NCBI RefSeq assembly: GCF_001571265.1
Contig: NZ_BCTL01000004.1
Coordinates: 62,001 to 126,000 of the forward strand
Direction: 5' to 3'
DNA from: Cedecea neteri NBRC 105707 = ATCC 33855
Lineage (GTDB): Bacteria > Pseudomonadota > Gammaproteobacteria > Enterobacterales > Enterobacteriaceae
Length of the DNA stretch: 64,000 bases
The translations under genes and the position numbers were made by a program. Below are positions 1 to 9,685 of this stretch, piece after piece. A model generated the notes under the pieces. The model ran no database searches and was not told the origin of the DNA. It saw nothing but the letters and a program-made list of their open reading frames with translations. The first letter of the stretch is position 1, and each line of letters starts with the position of its first letter.

Positions 1-785
1 GCGCTGGCTTCCTGCAACTCTTTAATGAATGCGCCCTGCTGAGGAGCATTCCCCACACCGTAAGAACGCAGGATCAGCGCTTTCACCGGCTGGCGCAGGA
101 AGTTGCCCACGACGTCGGCAGAAATTCCTGGATAGATGGTGACCACGCCAATCGGCTGCGGTGTGATCGGGTGGACAATCAGCTCACCTTCGCCGTGCGG
201 GGCAGGCGGCGTGTTCAGTTTACGAATGTGGATCCCGGCTTCCAGCAGCGGCGCAAGATTAGGGGAGGCAAAGGCATCAAAGCCGTCGGCATGGGCTTTG
301 GTGGTGCGGTTTCCACGATAGAGACGATTGTTGAAGAACAGCGTCACTTCGTTGATCGGGTAGTTGGCCGCCACGTACAGCGAATTGAGCAGGTTGATTT
401 GCCCGTCAGAACGCAGCTCCGCCAGCGGGATCTGCGAACCTGTGACGATCACCGGTTTGCTGAGGTTCTCCAGCATGAAGGAGAGCGCCGAGGCGGTAAA
501 CGCCATGGTATCCGTGCCGTGCAGGATCACGAAGCCGTCGTACTCGTCGTAGTGGGCTTTGATGTCATCGGCGATGTGCTGCCAGTCTTCGGGCGTCATG
601 TCCGAAGAGTCCATCAGCGGATCGTATTCGTGGATCGTGAAGTCCGGCATTTCCGGGCGATGGAATTCGGGCATCAGCGCCAGCTGGCGCTGGAGGTGGC
701 CGGAAACAGGAATGTAGCCGTGTTCTGAACGCTGCATCCCGATAGTACCGCCGGTGTAGGCAACGTAGATGGATTTCTTTTGCAT
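1..785 (-). CDS. ansA: L-asparaginase 1, cytoplasmic (partial, 3' end outside window)
   Basis: Hydrolyses L-asparagine to aspartate and ammonia. Reading the minus strand from the ATG at 783-785 gives 261 codons that run off the window; the family is about 338 residues. The start MQKKSIYVAYTGGTIG holds the first catalytic threonine in the TGGT(I) motif, and HGTDTMAFTAS further on holds the second Thr-Asp pair. There is no signal peptide, which separates it from the periplasmic AnsB type. It lies downstream of sppA in the same orientation, as in E. coli, with an intervening terminator. Identification rests on near-identical recall of the E. coli protein. Confidence 0.97.
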   Translation of the reverse strand, partial: MQKKSIYVAYTGGTIGMQRSEHGYIPVSGHLQRQLALMPEFHRPEMPDFTIHEYDPLMDSSDMTPEDWQHIADDIKAHYDEYDGFVILHGTDTMAFTASALSFMLENLSKPVIVTGSQIPLAELRSDGQINLLNSLYVAANYPINEVTLFFNNRLYRGNRTTKAHADGFDAFASPNLAPLLEAGIHIRKLNTPPAPHGEGELIVHPITPQPIGVVTIYPGISADVVGNFLRQPVKALILRSYGVGNAPQQGAFIKELQEAS

Positions 786-846
786 GGGTTTGCTCGATGC
801 TTTCGATATTTGCGGCAGAGTATAGAGAGGATGACGGAAAAAAAAA

Positions 847-863
847 GCCCGGTTTAACCGGGC
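847..863 (-). terminator. Rho-independent terminator downstream of sppA
   Basis: GCCCGG-TTTAA-CCGGGC hairpin (847-863). The adjacent A-run at about 836-846 becomes a U-run on the minus strand, so it ends sppA transcripts before ansA. Confidence 0.8.
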
Positions 864-870
864 CTGGGTT

Positions 871-920
871 GCTGACAAAGAGGGAAAAAGCGTGGTTTTT
901 CCCTCTTTGTGGTTATCAGC
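871..920. repeat. Long palindrome in the sppA-ansA gap
   Basis: A perfect 15-bp inverted repeat has arms at 875-889 (ACAAAGAGGGAAAAA) and 896-910 with a 6-nt loop. It extends through GCTGA at 871-875 pairing with TCAGC at 916-920 across a bulge. A second palindrome, AAAATCAAT/ATTGATTTT, follows at 923-942 and precedes a T-run. On the minus strand both lie between the sppA stop and the terminator at 847-863. They may be 3' UTR structure or a small repeat family member; no second copy was noticed in the window. Confidence 0.7.
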
Positions 921-1026
921 CGAAAATCAATGAATTGATTTTCCTGTTTTTTTTACAAACCATCCGGTATTTCTTCTCTCGCCAGAGGTTTGTCAGCAGT
1001 CACGCTTTGTCTTTCATCTGTGTTAA

Positions 1027-2877
1027 TCAGCGCACGTCGCCGCAGGTTAGGCAGAAGGCGTAACGGTTTTGCGGATCGTTCATGGTGCCGAACTTATCAT
1101 TCTGCGCTTTGACCGCCAGCGCGGCATCTGCCAGCGGTGCAGGCAGGTAAGCCTGAATGGCCTGCGGCAGCGCGGCGCGAACCGAGCCGGTCATGGCGTT
1201 AAAGACCATGTCGGTGAAGGTCGCGTCATCCTGCCAGAACGCCAGGTGCCAGCTTTTCAACTTCGCCAGCTCTGCGGCCTTGGCGACGGCGTCGTCAAAG
1301 TCACCCAGGCTGTCTACCAGACCGTTAGCCTTCGCGTCTTCGCCTGTCCAGACGTGGCCCTGGGCAATCTGGTCGATTTGCTCAGGCGTTTTGTTGCGGG
1401 AAGCCGCCACCAGGCCGATGAAGCGCTTGTAGCCATTGTCGATGCTGAGCTGCATCATCTGCTGAACTTCAGGCGGCAGCTTCTTGGTCACGGCCACGTC
1501 AGCCAGCGGCGACGTTGACACGCCGTCGGTATGCACGCCAATCGCATCAAGGGTGTTTTCTACGGTGTTAATGACGCCGAAAATACCAATCGAGCCGGTC
1601 AGCGTGCTTGGGTTGGCGATGATGTAATTTGCCGGGGTGGAGATCCAGTAGCCGCCGGATGCCGCCATGCCGCCCATTGAAACCACAATTGGCTTCCCGG
1701 CTTCACGCGCAGCGACAAGCTCTTCACGGATGGTTTCGGACGCAGTGACGCTGCCGCCAGGGCTGTTCACGCGGAAGACGATAGCTTTCACCTTCGGATC
1801 CAGACGCGCTTCACGAATCTGCATCGCCGTGGTGTCACCGCCGACCTGGCCCGGGGTTTCTTCGCCGTCCATGATTGCGCCGTTGGCGAAGATCACCGCA
1901 ATGGCATCACCCTGCTCAGACGGTTTTTTCACGTTGTAGTCGTAAATGCTGGTGTAGCTAAAGTCTTTGTTCGCCTTGCTCCAGCCGAACTGTTTCACCA
2001 GCGCTTTATCTACCACCGCACTGCTTGCCAGCTCGTCCACCAACTTGTTGTCCAGGGCATATTTTGCGGTATCGCCACCCAGTTTTTGCAGGTTATCCAG
2101 CAGCGCCTGAGCGCCAGGGAAAGCTTGCTGAGCGGTGATCTGGCGGTTTGCCGCGATGGTGTTCAGGTAGTTTTGCCACAGTTCGCCAATCCAGCGGCCG
2201 TCCGCATCGCGCGCGGCTGGGGACATATCGTCGCGGATATATGGCTCGACGGCAGACTTATAGGTGCCGACGCGGAAGACGTGAGTCGAGACCTTCAGCT
2301 TATCCAACAGGGTTTTGTAATACAGCGCGTTGGTAGCAAACCCGTGCAGATCAACCATGCCCTGCGGCGAGAGCCAGATTTTATTGGCAAAGCTTGCCAG
2401 GTAGTACTGACTCTGGTTATAGCTGTCGCCCATTGCATAAACCAGCTTGCCGCCGTCGCGGAACTCGCGCAGCGCTTTGCCGATGTACTGCATCGAAGGC
2501 TGGTCGGCCCCGGCGAAATCTTTCAGATCCAGCACGATGCCGGTGATATTGCGGTCGTCCTTCGCCTGACGAATGGCGTCGACGATGTCGAACAGGGAGT
2601 TTTCCTGCAGACGATCGGAGCTGGCGCCCACCAACTGGCGGCCAATCACGCCCAGCTTATTGCTGACCGACGGTTTGTCCACCACCACGCCGGTGATGTC
2701 CAGCAGCAACGCGCCGCGTGCGGGCTCCGCTGGCGTGCTTTTTACCTGCATCCAGATGCCGACCCCAACCAGGATCAGCAGGATAAGGAACAAGTTGAGA
2801 ATAAATTCTCGAATAAAATTAAGCAGACGCCAGGTCCACTTAAAAAAGCCGCTAATAAATCGCCCAATGGTGCGCAT
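1027..2877 (-). CDS. sppA: Signal peptide peptidase SppA (protease IV)
   Basis: Inner-membrane S49 serine protease that degrades cleaved signal peptides. The product is 616 residues (E. coli has 618). The ATG at 2875-2877 is preferred over an upstream in-frame start because GGAG sits 5 nt before it and the product then begins [14 protein letters not shown] as in E. coli. One membrane segment lies near residues 25-45 ([19 protein letters not shown]). The dyad is visible: Lys at about 207 in GTYKSAVEP and Ser407 in MAASGGYW. The protein ends in NRYAFCLTC as in relatives. It is monocistronic, with a terminator before ansA. Confidence 0.98.
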   Translation of the reverse strand: MRTIGRFISGFFKWTWRLLNFIREFILNLFLILLILVGVGIWMQVKSTPAEPARGALLLDITGVVVDKPSVSNKLGVIGRQLVGASSDRLQENSLFDIVDAIRQAKDDRNITGIVLDLKDFAGADQPSMQYIGKALREFRDGGKLVYAMGDSYNQSQYYLASFANKIWLSPQGMVDLHGFATNALYYKTLLDKLKVSTHVFRVGTYKSAVEPYIRDDMSPAARDADGRWIGELWQNYLNTIAANRQITAQQAFPGAQALLDNLQKLGGDTAKYALDNKLVDELASSAVVDKALVKQFGWSKANKDFSYTSIYDYNVKKPSEQGDAIAVIFANGAIMDGEETPGQVGGDTTAMQIREARLDPKVKAIVFRVNSPGGSVTASETIREELVAAREAGKPIVVSMGGMAASGGYWISTPANYIIANPSTLTGSIGIFGVINTVENTLDAIGVHTDGVSTSPLADVAVTKKLPPEVQQMMQLSIDNGYKRFIGLVAASRNKTPEQIDQIAQGHVWTGEDAKANGLVDSLGDFDDAVAKAAELAKLKSWHLAFWQDDATFTDMVFNAMTGSVRAALPQAIQAYLPAPLADAALAVKAQNDKFGTMNDPQNRYAFCLTCGDVR

Positions 2878-3109
2878 GTTTTCTCCATAACCTTCAACAG
2901 GGGTATTACCCGCACGCCGCAATGAAGCTGGCTAAAGCGGCGAAAGTAAAGGCTATCCTAAAGAGAGGGCGAGGAAATGTCAGTAGGAAATCGGGGCGAC
3001 GCTGTAACAAAAACTACGGCTGTGTTAATTTTGTGAATGAAAATCATTTAACGGACTGGGGCAACCTTCGCGCTTTGCCAGTCATTTCATGTCAGTAAGG
3101 GGCTTTTAA

Positions 3110-3661
3110 ATGGATGCACTTGAACTTTTGATTAACCGCCGTAGCGCGTCCCGCCTGGCCGAGCCTGCTCCGGCGGGTGAAGTGCTGGAGAATATTCTGC
3201 GTGCCGGGATGCGCGCGCCGGACCACGGTACGCTCCAGCCGTGGCGCTTCATTGTTATTGAAGGGGAAGGGCGCGAGCGCTTTGCTCAGCTTTTAGAGAA
3301 AGCGGCTATTGCCGCCGGCATGGATGAAAAAAGCGTTGAAAAGGCGCGTACATCGCCGTTCCGCGCCCCGCAAATCATTGCCGTGGTTGCGCATTGTGAT
3401 GCTAATCATAAAGTGCCGGTGTGGGAGCAGGTGGTTTCCGCAGGCTGTGCGGTGATGGCGATGCAAATGGCGGCGGTTGCCCAGGGCTTTAACGGCATCT
3501 GGCGCAGCGGTGCATGGACCGAAAACGACATGGTCCGTGAAGGGCTGGGCGGTCGTGAGCAGGATAAAGTGGTGGGCTTCCTTTATCTCGGTACCCCACA
3601 GCTTAAAGCATCCACGACCATCAGCACCCCGGACACGTCAGCGTTCGTTTCTCGCTTCTGA
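3110..3661 (+). CDS. ydjA: Nitroreductase-family FMN oxidoreductase YdjA
   Basis: Small FMN-dependent NAD(P)H nitroreductase-fold protein of 183 residues, the exact family length. The start [16 protein letters not shown] carries the RRS FMN-contact motif, and the end of the chain (GFLYLGTPQ) is typical of the minimal nitroreductases. The physiological substrate of the family member is not established. It lies upstream of selD as in E. coli, but here a phosphatase gene is interposed. A GC-rich hairpin follows the stop. Confidence 0.96.
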   Translation: MDALELLINRRSASRLAEPAPAGEVLENILRAGMRAPDHGTLQPWRFIVIEGEGRERFAQLLEKAAIAAGMDEKSVEKARTSPFRAPQIIAVVAHCDANHKVPVWEQVVSAGCAVMAMQMAAVAQGFNGIWRSGAWTENDMVREGLGGREQDKVVGFLYLGTPQLKASTTISTPDTSAFVSRF

Positions 3662-3672
3662 TTGAGCGAGAT

Positions 3673-3696
3673 CCTGCCGGGCATCTACCCGGCAGG
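3673..3696. terminator. Bidirectional hairpin between ydjA and the acid phosphatase
   Basis: CCTGCCGGG (3673-3681) and CCCGGCAGG (3688-3696) form a 9-bp stem with a 6-nt loop between the convergent ydjA and phosphatase genes. There is a short T-rich tract on the plus side. Confidence 0.75.
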
Positions 3697-3707
3697 GGCT
3701 TCACTTC

Positions 3708-4457
3708 TTATTTCTTCTGCTGTTTCGCAAATTCGTCTTTCGCTTTCTGCAACTGCTGCTGGAACGCCGCGTTGGTATGCAGCGTGGCCACTACGGCGGA
3801 GCCCACGACGCGCGCGGCGTCAATATCACTCTGCCAGTGGTAGCCGCAAATCACCCGGCTTTGGCCCAGCTCAAACCCGCGTTTCAGGATCTCGTTCTGG
3901 CGCTGCGGGTTAATTTCCGCCAGCACCAGCGCGGTTGCCCAGCCAATTGAGGTATGTCCGGACGGATAAGAGCCATTTTTCGACAGCTTATCCTGCTCTT
4001 TGGTGTTACAGGTCGGCACACCGTAGAAGGCAAACGGGCGGATGCGCATGTACTTTTCTTTCGCACCGCGCGTGGCGAGGTCACCTGCATCCTCAATCAT
4101 ATTGGTCAGCAGCTTGTGCAGTTCAGGCGAATCTTTCTCGGTAATCGGCGAACCAAACGCGCCGGAGAAAGCGTTAGCCACGCCGCCGCCGCTCAGGTTG
4201 GCATCTTCCTCGGCTAACTTGCCGCGTTCTGTCGAGCGCAGCAGGCGGCCTTTCTCATACATCGCCTGGTCATTTAAGAACGCAATACTGCCGATTTCCG
4301 GCGGCGGGGGCAGCAGCGCCAGGCTATCGATGGCCTGAGCGTTGGTCAGATAATAGAGATCGGGTTTGGTGGTGGAATCATTTCCTGGCGGGGCGAAGGC
4401 AAAGGCCGCAGAGGAGAACAGGCCGGCAATACAGAAAGCCATTACGCGTTTTTTCAT
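3708..4457 (-). CDS. phoC: Class A non-specific acid phosphatase (PhoC/PhoN type)
   Basis: Periplasmic phosphomonoesterase of 249 residues. A signal peptide ([20 protein letters not shown]) is followed by a PAP2/vanadium-haloperoxidase-type active site: [10 protein letters not shown], then GSYPSGHTS, then [12 protein letters not shown]. This matches the class A signature K-x6-RP / PSGH / SR-x5-H-x3-D in order and spacing. Klebsiella and Morganella proteins of this family are nearly colinear with it. E. coli K-12 has no gene here, so this is a lineage-specific insertion between ydjA and selD. The choice of symbol phoC over phoN is by resemblance only. Confidence 0.95.
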   Translation of the reverse strand: MKKRVMAFCIAGLFSSAAFAFAPPGNDSTTKPDLYYLTNAQAIDSLALLPPPPEIGSIAFLNDQAMYEKGRLLRSTERGKLAEEDANLSGGGVANAFSGAFGSPITEKDSPELHKLLTNMIEDAGDLATRGAKEKYMRIRPFAFYGVPTCNTKEQDKLSKNGSYPSGHTSIGWATALVLAEINPQRQNEILKRGFELGQSRVICGYHWQSDIDAARVVGSAVVATLHTNAAFQQQLQKAKDEFAKQQKK

Positions 4458-4719
4458 TATTATTCCTTACATGCGTGGGTTGTCCAAAGAGTTGCCTGAT
4501 GGTTGTAACATTACCGTCATATTTTAGTAAAAGAGCGAATCGGCAAAATGCGGTCTGGCTTCACAAAACTTCCGGATTGCCTGCATAGTGAGCAACGGCA
4601 CGCGAATTAGGACTGTCAGACTTACTACTGAGGCGTTTGAGCGCTACCATATACTCGTCATACTTCAGGCTGCAGCACGAAGTATTCAGCGTAAAAATGC
4701 CTAACGACAGGAGATGTCC

Positions 4720-5760
4720 ATGAAGCAAACCGTTCGTTTGACCCAGTACAGCCACGGCGCAGGATGCGGCTGCAAAATTTCCCCGAAGGTGCTGGAAACC
4801 ATCCTGCACAGCGAGCAGGCGAAGTTTGTCGATCCTAATTTGCTGGTGGGGAACGAAACCCGCGATGATGCGGCGGTTTACGACCTGGGCAACGGCACCG
4901 GTATCATCAGCACCACCGACTTCTTCATGCCGATCGTGGACGATCCCTTCGACTTTGGCCGCATCGCGGCGACCAACGCCATCAGCGACATCTACGCAAT
5001 GGGTGGTAAACCGATCATGGCGATCGCTATTCTCGGCTGGCCGATTAATACGCTGGCCCCAGAAATAGCCCGTGAAGTGATCGAAGGCGGGCGTTTTGTC
5101 TGCCAGCAGGCGGGGATTTCGCTGGCCGGGGGCCACTCGATTGACGCCCCTGAACCGATTTTTGGCCTCGCGGTAACCGGCGTCGTGCCAACCGAACGAG
5201 TGAAGAAAAACAGCTCTGCTGAAGCAGGCTGTAAGCTGTTCCTGACGAAACCGTTGGGCATTGGCGTGCTGACCACCGCCGAGAAAAAATCCCTGCTGCT
5301 GCCAGAACACAAGGGCCTGGCGGCAGAAACCATGTGTCAGTTGAACAAAGTCGGTGCAGAATTTGCCGATATTAGTGGCGTGACCGCGATGACCGACGTA
5401 ACCGGTTTTGGCCTGCTGGGCCACCTGAGCGAAATGTGTGAAGGCGCGGGCGTTCAGGCGGAAGTCTGGTACGAATGCGTGCCAAAACTGCCGGGCGTTG
5501 AAAGCTACATTGAGCAGGGCTGCGTGCCGGGCGGCACCTCCCGTAACTTCGCCAGCTACGGCCAGCTGATTGGCGAGATGCCTGAAGCATGGCGCAACCT
5601 GCTGTGCGATCCGCAAACTTCCGGCGGCCTGCTGTTAGCGGTGCGCGCTGATGCGGAAGCCGAAGTCTTTGCGGCTGCCGGGCGTAACGGCATTAAGCTC
5701 AGCGCTATCGGTGAACTGAAAGATGCCCGGGCGGGTCGCCCAATGATTGAGATCCGTTAA
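4720..5760 (+). CDS. selD: Selenide, water dikinase (selenophosphate synthetase)
   Basis: Makes selenophosphate from selenide and ATP for selenocysteine and selenouridine synthesis. The product is 346 residues. An in-frame ATG at 4714 abuts the AGGAG at 4709-4713, so the ATG at 4720, with 6-nt spacing, is the credible start. The active-site loop GAGCGCK gives Cys16 and Lys19 (E. coli Cys17/Lys20). The codon is TGC, so the enzyme itself is not a selenoprotein. The Asp-rich ATP/Mg sites ([12 protein letters not shown]) and the GGLLLAV C-terminal motif are intact. topB starts 4 bp after the stop. Confidence 0.98.
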   Translation: MKQTVRLTQYSHGAGCGCKISPKVLETILHSEQAKFVDPNLLVGNETRDDAAVYDLGNGTGIISTTDFFMPIVDDPFDFGRIAATNAISDIYAMGGKPIMAIAILGWPINTLAPEIAREVIEGGRFVCQQAGISLAGGHSIDAPEPIFGLAVTGVVPTERVKKNSSAEAGCKLFLTKPLGIGVLTTAEKKSLLLPEHKGLAAETMCQLNKVGAEFADISGVTAMTDVTGFGLLGHLSEMCEGAGVQAEVWYECVPKLPGVESYIEQGCVPGGTSRNFASYGQLIGEMPEAWRNLLCDPQTSGGLLLAVRADAEAEVFAAAGRNGIKLSAIGELKDARAGRPMIEIR

Positions 5761-5764
5761 TTCG

Positions 5765-7759
5765 ATGCGGCTGTTTATTGCGGAAAAACCAAGCCTTGCA
5801 CGAGCGATTGCCGACGTGCTGCCTAAACCTCATCGCAGAGGCGATGGGTTTATTGAATGCGGCAACGGCCAGGTGGTGACCTGGTGTATAGGCCACCTGC
5901 TCGAGCAGGCGCAGCCGGACGCCTACGACGGGCGTTACGCCCGCTGGAACCTGGCGGACTTGCCCATTGTGCCGGAAAAATGGCAGCTACAGCCTCGCCC
6001 CTCTGTGACAAAACAGCTTAATGCGATTAAAAAGCTGCTGACGCAGGCCACCGAAGTGGTTCACGCCGGTGACCCGGATCGCGAAGGGCAACTGTTGGTG
6101 GACGAAGTGCTGGACTACCTTCAACTGGCACCGGAAAAGCGCCAGCAGGTGCAGCGCTGCCTGATTAACGACCTTAACCCGCAGGCCGTGGAACGGGCGA
6201 TTTCCCGCCTGCGAGCCAACAGCGAGTTTATTCCGCTTTGTGTGTCCGCGCTGGCTCGCGCCCGTGCCGACTGGCTTTACGGGATTAACATGACTCGCGC
6301 CTATACCATTCTCGGGCGTAATGCGGGCTATCAGGGCGTACTCTCCGTGGGCCGCGTACAGACGCCGGTGCTGGGTCTGGTGGTACGCCGCGATGAAGAG
6401 ATCGAGAACTTCGTCGCCAAAGATTATTTCGAAGTGAAAGCCCATATCGTGACGCCTGCCGACGAGCGTTTTGTCGCCGTATGGCAGCCAAGCGAATCCT
6501 GCGAACCGCATCAGGACGAAGAAGGCCGTTTGCTGAACCGCAAGCTGGCAGAGCACGTTGTGGCGCGTATCAACGGCCATCCGGCGCTGGTGACCGCCTA
6601 TAACGATAAGCGGGAATCGGAAGTCGCACCGCTGCCGTTTTCGTTGTCGAGCCTGCAAATTGAAGCGGCGAAACGCTTTGGGCTGAGCGCCCAGAACGTG
6701 CTAGATATTTGCCAGAAGCTGTACGAAACCCACAAACTGATTACCTACCCGCGTTCCGACTGCCGCTATCTGCCGGAAGAGCATTTTGCCGGGCGCCATG
6801 CGGTTTTGAACGCCATTAGCGTCCATCAGCCGGATTTACTGCCGCAGCCTGCGGTAGATGCCGACCTGCGTAATCGCTGCTGGGATGACAAAAAAGTCGA
6901 CGCGCACCACGCCATAATTCCTACCGCGCGCAGCTCTGCCATCTCATTAAGTGAAAATGAGGCTAAAGTTTATGGCCTGATCGCCCGTCAATACTTAATG
7001 CAGTTCTGCGCCGATGCGGTGTTCCGCAAATGCACCATCGATCTGGATATCGCCGGAGGCAAATTTATTGCCAAAGCGCGTTTCCTCGCCGAAGCGGGCT
7101 GGCGTGCGCTTTTGGGCAACAAAGAGCGTGACGAAGAAAACGACGGCACGCCGCTGCCGGTGGTCGCGAAGGGGGACGAACTGCTGTGCGAGCACGGCGA
7201 GGTCGTTGAGCGGCAAACCCAGCCGCCGCGCCATTTTACGGACGCGACTTTACTGTCGGCAATGACCGGGATTGCGCGCTTTGTGCAGGATAAAGATCTG
7301 AAAAAGATCCTGCGCGCGACGGACGGATTAGGCACCGAAGCAACGCGAGCCGGGATCATCGAACTGTTATTTAAACGCGCCTTCCTGGTCAAGAAAGGGC
7401 GCTATATTCATTCTACGGAAGCCGGGCGGGCGCTGATCCACTCGCTGCCGGAACTGGCCGCCAGGCCGGATATGACCGCGCACTGGGAATCAACGCTGAC
7501 GCAAATCAGCGAAAAGCAGTGCCGCTATCAGGACTTTATGCAGCCGCTGGTGCAAACGCTTTATGATCTGATTCATCAGGCGCGAACCACGCCGGTGCGC
7601 CATGCATTTAAGGGCATCAAAGCCCAGGATGACGGAAAAAAAGCAAAACGTTGGGCCAAAAAAGAGGGAAGTGATGATGCCAGTAAAAAGCCTGCTCGCC
7701 GCCGTCGTGGCGCTAATGATGAGTCTGCCAGCGATGGCGGTGCAACACCGTCAGCCTGA
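5765..7759 (+). CDS. topB: DNA topoisomerase III
   Basis: Type IA topoisomerase that decatenates replicating chromosomes. The product is 664 residues. The start at 5765 ([17 protein letters not shown]) matches the E. coli start and lies 4 bp after selD, suggesting translational coupling. The N-terminal TOPRIM acidic motif is [10 protein letters not shown], and the catalytic Tyr328 lies in [12 protein letters not shown]. The basic C-terminal tail (about residues 625-664, rich in Lys, Arg, Ser and Asp) differs from the E. coli tail, and its DNA also encodes the start of ynjH in another frame. The K-12 neighbours gdhA and ynjI are absent. Confidence 0.98.
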   Translation: MRLFIAEKPSLARAIADVLPKPHRRGDGFIECGNGQVVTWCIGHLLEQAQPDAYDGRYARWNLADLPIVPEKWQLQPRPSVTKQLNAIKKLLTQATEVVHAGDPDREGQLLVDEVLDYLQLAPEKRQQVQRCLINDLNPQAVERAISRLRANSEFIPLCVSALARARADWLYGINMTRAYTILGRNAGYQGVLSVGRVQTPVLGLVVRRDEEIENFVAKDYFEVKAHIVTPADERFVAVWQPSESCEPHQDEEGRLLNRKLAEHVVARINGHPALVTAYNDKRESEVAPLPFSLSSLQIEAAKRFGLSAQNVLDICQKLYETHKLITYPRSDCRYLPEEHFAGRHAVLNAISVHQPDLLPQPAVDADLRNRCWDDKKVDAHHAIIPTARSSAISLSENEAKVYGLIARQYLMQFCADAVFRKCTIDLDIAGGKFIAKARFLAEAGWRALLGNKERDEENDGTPLPVVAKGDELLCEHGEVVERQTQPPRHFTDATLLSAMTGIARFVQDKDLKKILRATDGLGTEATRAGIIELLFKRAFLVKKGRYIHSTEAGRALIHSLPELAARPDMTAHWESTLTQISEKQCRYQDFMQPLVQTLYDLIHQARTTPVRHAFKGIKAQDDGKKAKRWAKKEGSDDASKKPARRRRGANDESASDGGATPSA

Positions 7760-7961
7760 CGTTGACGTGATGGTGCCGCCGGAAGTGTTTACCAACAGCA
7801 ATCAGCCGCAGACGCCGCCGTGTAATCAGTGCTGCGTTTATGAAAACAAAAACTATTCCGAAGGGGCGGTGGTAAAAACGGAAGGCATTTTGCTGCAGTG
7901 CCAGCGTGATGACAAAGTATTAGGGACTAATCCACTGGTCTGGCGCCGCGTGAAGCCATAA
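7677..7961 (+). CDS. ynjH: YnjH-family (DUF1496) small secreted protein
   Basis: A 94-residue protein of unknown function, with a signal peptide of about 21 residues ([21 protein letters not shown]) and a DUF1496-like C-terminal half. That half has [17 protein letters not shown], then GILLQCQRD, and ends LVWRRVKP, all as in E. coli YnjH. GAGGG at 7664-7668 favours the ATG at 7677 (or the adjacent one at 7674). Its first 83 nt overlap the 3' end of topB in another frame, and its last 35 nt overlap the convergent nudG. In K-12 gdhA and ynjI separate it from topB, so the overlap looks like the product of a deletion or of a different ancestral arrangement. Confidence 0.85.
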   Translation: MPVKSLLAAVVALMMSLPAMAVQHRQPDVDVMVPPEVFTNSNQPQTPPCNQCCVYENKNYSEGAVVKTEGILLQCQRDDKVLGTNPLVWRRVKP

Positions 7962-8337
7962 ACGCTTTCAGCAGCGGGATATCCGCCGGGGCGAGGGCAT
8001 AATCAAGCGCTTCCGGCGGTTTACACCAAGCTAGCTCGCTGTGGCAATGGGCGGTTAACTCGCCTTGAAATACCTCGACGTGCCATGCGTGTAGATTAAT
8101 CATCCTGCCGGAAACTTCGCGCTGATGGCTGGCAACGTAGCCGCTAATTTGCGCCGTAATCCCCAGTTCTTCCAACAGCTCCCTCGCAAGCGCTTCGGGC
8201 TGTGTTTCTCCCGCTTCTACTTTCCCACCCGGAAATTCCCACAGGCCGGGCTGATCGCCATTTTCAGGGCGGCGGGCGAGCAGGATTTTGCCTTCGTGCT
8301 CGATAATAGCCGCGACAACATCAAGGTTTTTTAGCAT
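7927..8337 (-). CDS. nudG: Nudix hydrolase NudG (CTP / 5-hydroxy-CTP pyrophosphohydrolase)
   Basis: Nucleotide-pool sanitising enzyme of 136 residues. The Nudix box GGKVEAGETQPEALARELLE plus ELGI fits GX5EX7REUXEEXGU. The start MLKNLDVVAAIIEHEGKILLA at 8335-8337 is chosen because it matches the E. coli length of 135; the longer reading to 8385 adds non-conserved residues. HQREVSGRMINLHAWHV is characteristic of NudG. The gene converges on ynjH and overlaps its 3' end by 35 bp. Confidence 0.95.
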   Translation of the reverse strand: MLKNLDVVAAIIEHEGKILLARRPENGDQPGLWEFPGGKVEAGETQPEALARELLEELGITAQISGYVASHQREVSGRMINLHAWHVEVFQGELTAHCHSELAWCKPPEALDYALAPADIPLLKAFMASRGARPVD

Positions 8338-8410
8338 CGGTGTCCATTCTCCGTGGGGCAAGCGTGGCATAATACCCGCCATCACAGCCGATCAGAAGAG
8401 TGACTGAACA

Positions 8411-8974
8411 ATGGAAACGAAACGCGCCCCCTGGATTGCGCCTCTGAAAACTTTGCCCAAAAGCCTGCGCCCGATTGTGGCTATGCAGGAAAAACATTTT
8501 GGCTCGGTGCTGAACCCAACCCGCTGGTGGGGGCGACTGCCGTATCTGTTCTGGCTGGTGGCGTTGTTTGTCGGTTTTCTGGAAAGGCGTCGGGCAAAAA
8601 TCGACCCGGTGATTCGTTCTCTGGTAATGACCAGAGTGTCGCAGCAGTGCAGCTGTGAATTTTGTATCGACGCGAACAGCCTGCGCCTTGCTGAACGCAG
8701 CGGGTCGATGGCGAAAGTGTTGGCTGTAGCCAACTGGCGCAGCGAACCGGGTTTCAGTGAGAAAGAGCGGGCCGCGCTGGCCTACGCCGAAGCGATGACC
8801 GCCACGCCGCCGCAGGTACCTGACGAACTCAAACAGACGCTTAAGCAGCATTTTAACGACCAGGCAATGACCGAGCTTACCGCCCTGATTGCTTTTCAAA
8901 ATCTTTCCGCCCGCTTTAACGCCGCGCTGGATATCCCCTCCCAGGGGTTGTGCCCGACGAACGGGAAAAAATAA
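8411..8974 (+). CDS. ynjA: AhpD-like carboxymuconolactone-decarboxylase-family protein YnjA
   Basis: A 187-residue alkylhydroperoxidase-D-like protein with the redox CxxC motif SCEFCID near residue 80. The conserved end (TELTALIAFQNLSARFNAALDIPSQGLC) matches E. coli YnjA. A hydrophobic segment lies near residues 40-57 (LPYLFWLVALFVGFLE). In K-12 ynjA stands at the head of the ynjABCD group. Here it is detached, on the opposite strand, and its stop codon is immediately followed by the ynjF ATG. The physiological substrate is unknown. Confidence 0.92.
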   Translation: METKRAPWIAPLKTLPKSLRPIVAMQEKHFGSVLNPTRWWGRLPYLFWLVALFVGFLERRRAKIDPVIRSLVMTRVSQQCSCEFCIDANSLRLAERSGSMAKVLAVANWRSEPGFSEKERAALAYAEAMTATPPQVPDELKQTLKQHFNDQAMTELTALIAFQNLSARFNAALDIPSQGLCPTNGKK

Positions 8975-9601
8975 ATGTTCGACAGCTATCTTCATCCGCG
9001 CATCAAACCCGCCCTTAACTGCCTCGCCGCTGCGTTGGACAAACCTGCCATCACGCCGGATCGCCTGACGCTGGCGGGGTTTGCTCTGGGCGTGCTGGCG
9101 CTGCCTTTCCTGGCGCTGCAGTGGTATGGCCTGGCGCTGCTCGCCATTGTGTTTAACCGCCTGCTTGATGGCCTGGACGGCGCGCTGGCAAGGCGAAGAG
9201 GATTAACCGACGCGGGCGGTTTTCTCGATATCGCGCTGGATTTTCTGTTTTACGCCCTCGTGCCGTTTGGTTTTATCCTCGCTGACCCGTCGCAGAATGC
9301 GATTGCCGGCGCGTGGCTGCTGTTTTCGTTTATCGGCACCGGCAGCAGTTTTCTGGCGTTTGCCGCCCTGGCGCAGAAGCACGACATCGCCAACCCGGGC
9401 TATGCCCATAAGTCGTTTTACTATCTGGGCGGGCTGACGGAAGGCACCGAAACTATCCTGCTGTTTGTGCTTGGCTGTTTGTTTCCAGGTTGGTTTGCCT
9501 GGCTGGCGTGGATCTTTGGCGGACTGTGCTGGCTCACGACGCTGAACCGCGTCTGGGGCGGGTATAAAACGCTAAAACGGCTGGGTAAATCCGCAGATTA
9601 A
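8975..9601 (+). CDS. ynjF: CDP-alcohol phosphatidyltransferase-family membrane protein YnjF
   Basis: Predicted inner-membrane phosphatidyltransferase of 208 residues. The family signature D-x2-DG-x2-AR-x8-G-x3-D-x3-D is complete in DGLDGALARRRG...GGFLDIALD near residues 65-90. Several hydrophobic helices follow (LFYALVPFGFILA, WLLFSFIGTGSSFLAFAAL, ILLFVLGCLFPGWFAWLAWIFG). The ATG directly abuts the ynjA stop, so the two are cotranscribed. The lipid head group is not known. The gene converges on ynjE. Confidence 0.93.
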   Translation: MFDSYLHPRIKPALNCLAAALDKPAITPDRLTLAGFALGVLALPFLALQWYGLALLAIVFNRLLDGLDGALARRRGLTDAGGFLDIALDFLFYALVPFGFILADPSQNAIAGAWLLFSFIGTGSSFLAFAALAQKHDIANPGYAHKSFYYLGGLTEGTETILLFVLGCLFPGWFAWLAWIFGGLCWLTTLNRVWGGYKTLKRLGKSAD

Positions 9602-9641
9602 GACCCCTTATCCCTAAGAGGCGAAGGCGCGTGCTATTCAT

Positions 9642-9666
9642 CCCCTCTCCACTTTGGGGAGAGGGG
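9642..9666. terminator. Hairpin between convergent ynjF and ynjE
   Basis: CCCCTCTCC (9642-9650) pairs with GGAGAGGGG (9658-9666) as a perfect 9-bp stem. The motif resembles dispersed CCCTCTCC...GGAGAGGG intergenic elements common in enterobacterial genomes, and here could serve both genes. Confidence 0.65.
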
Positions 9667-9685
9667 CGTAATCCTCAAGCCAGAA

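Noticed and set aside
4561-5616. 351-codon minus-strand open frame
   Set aside because: Lies antisense to selD, which is certain; codon pattern is a mirror of selD third positions and the product has no recognisable domain.
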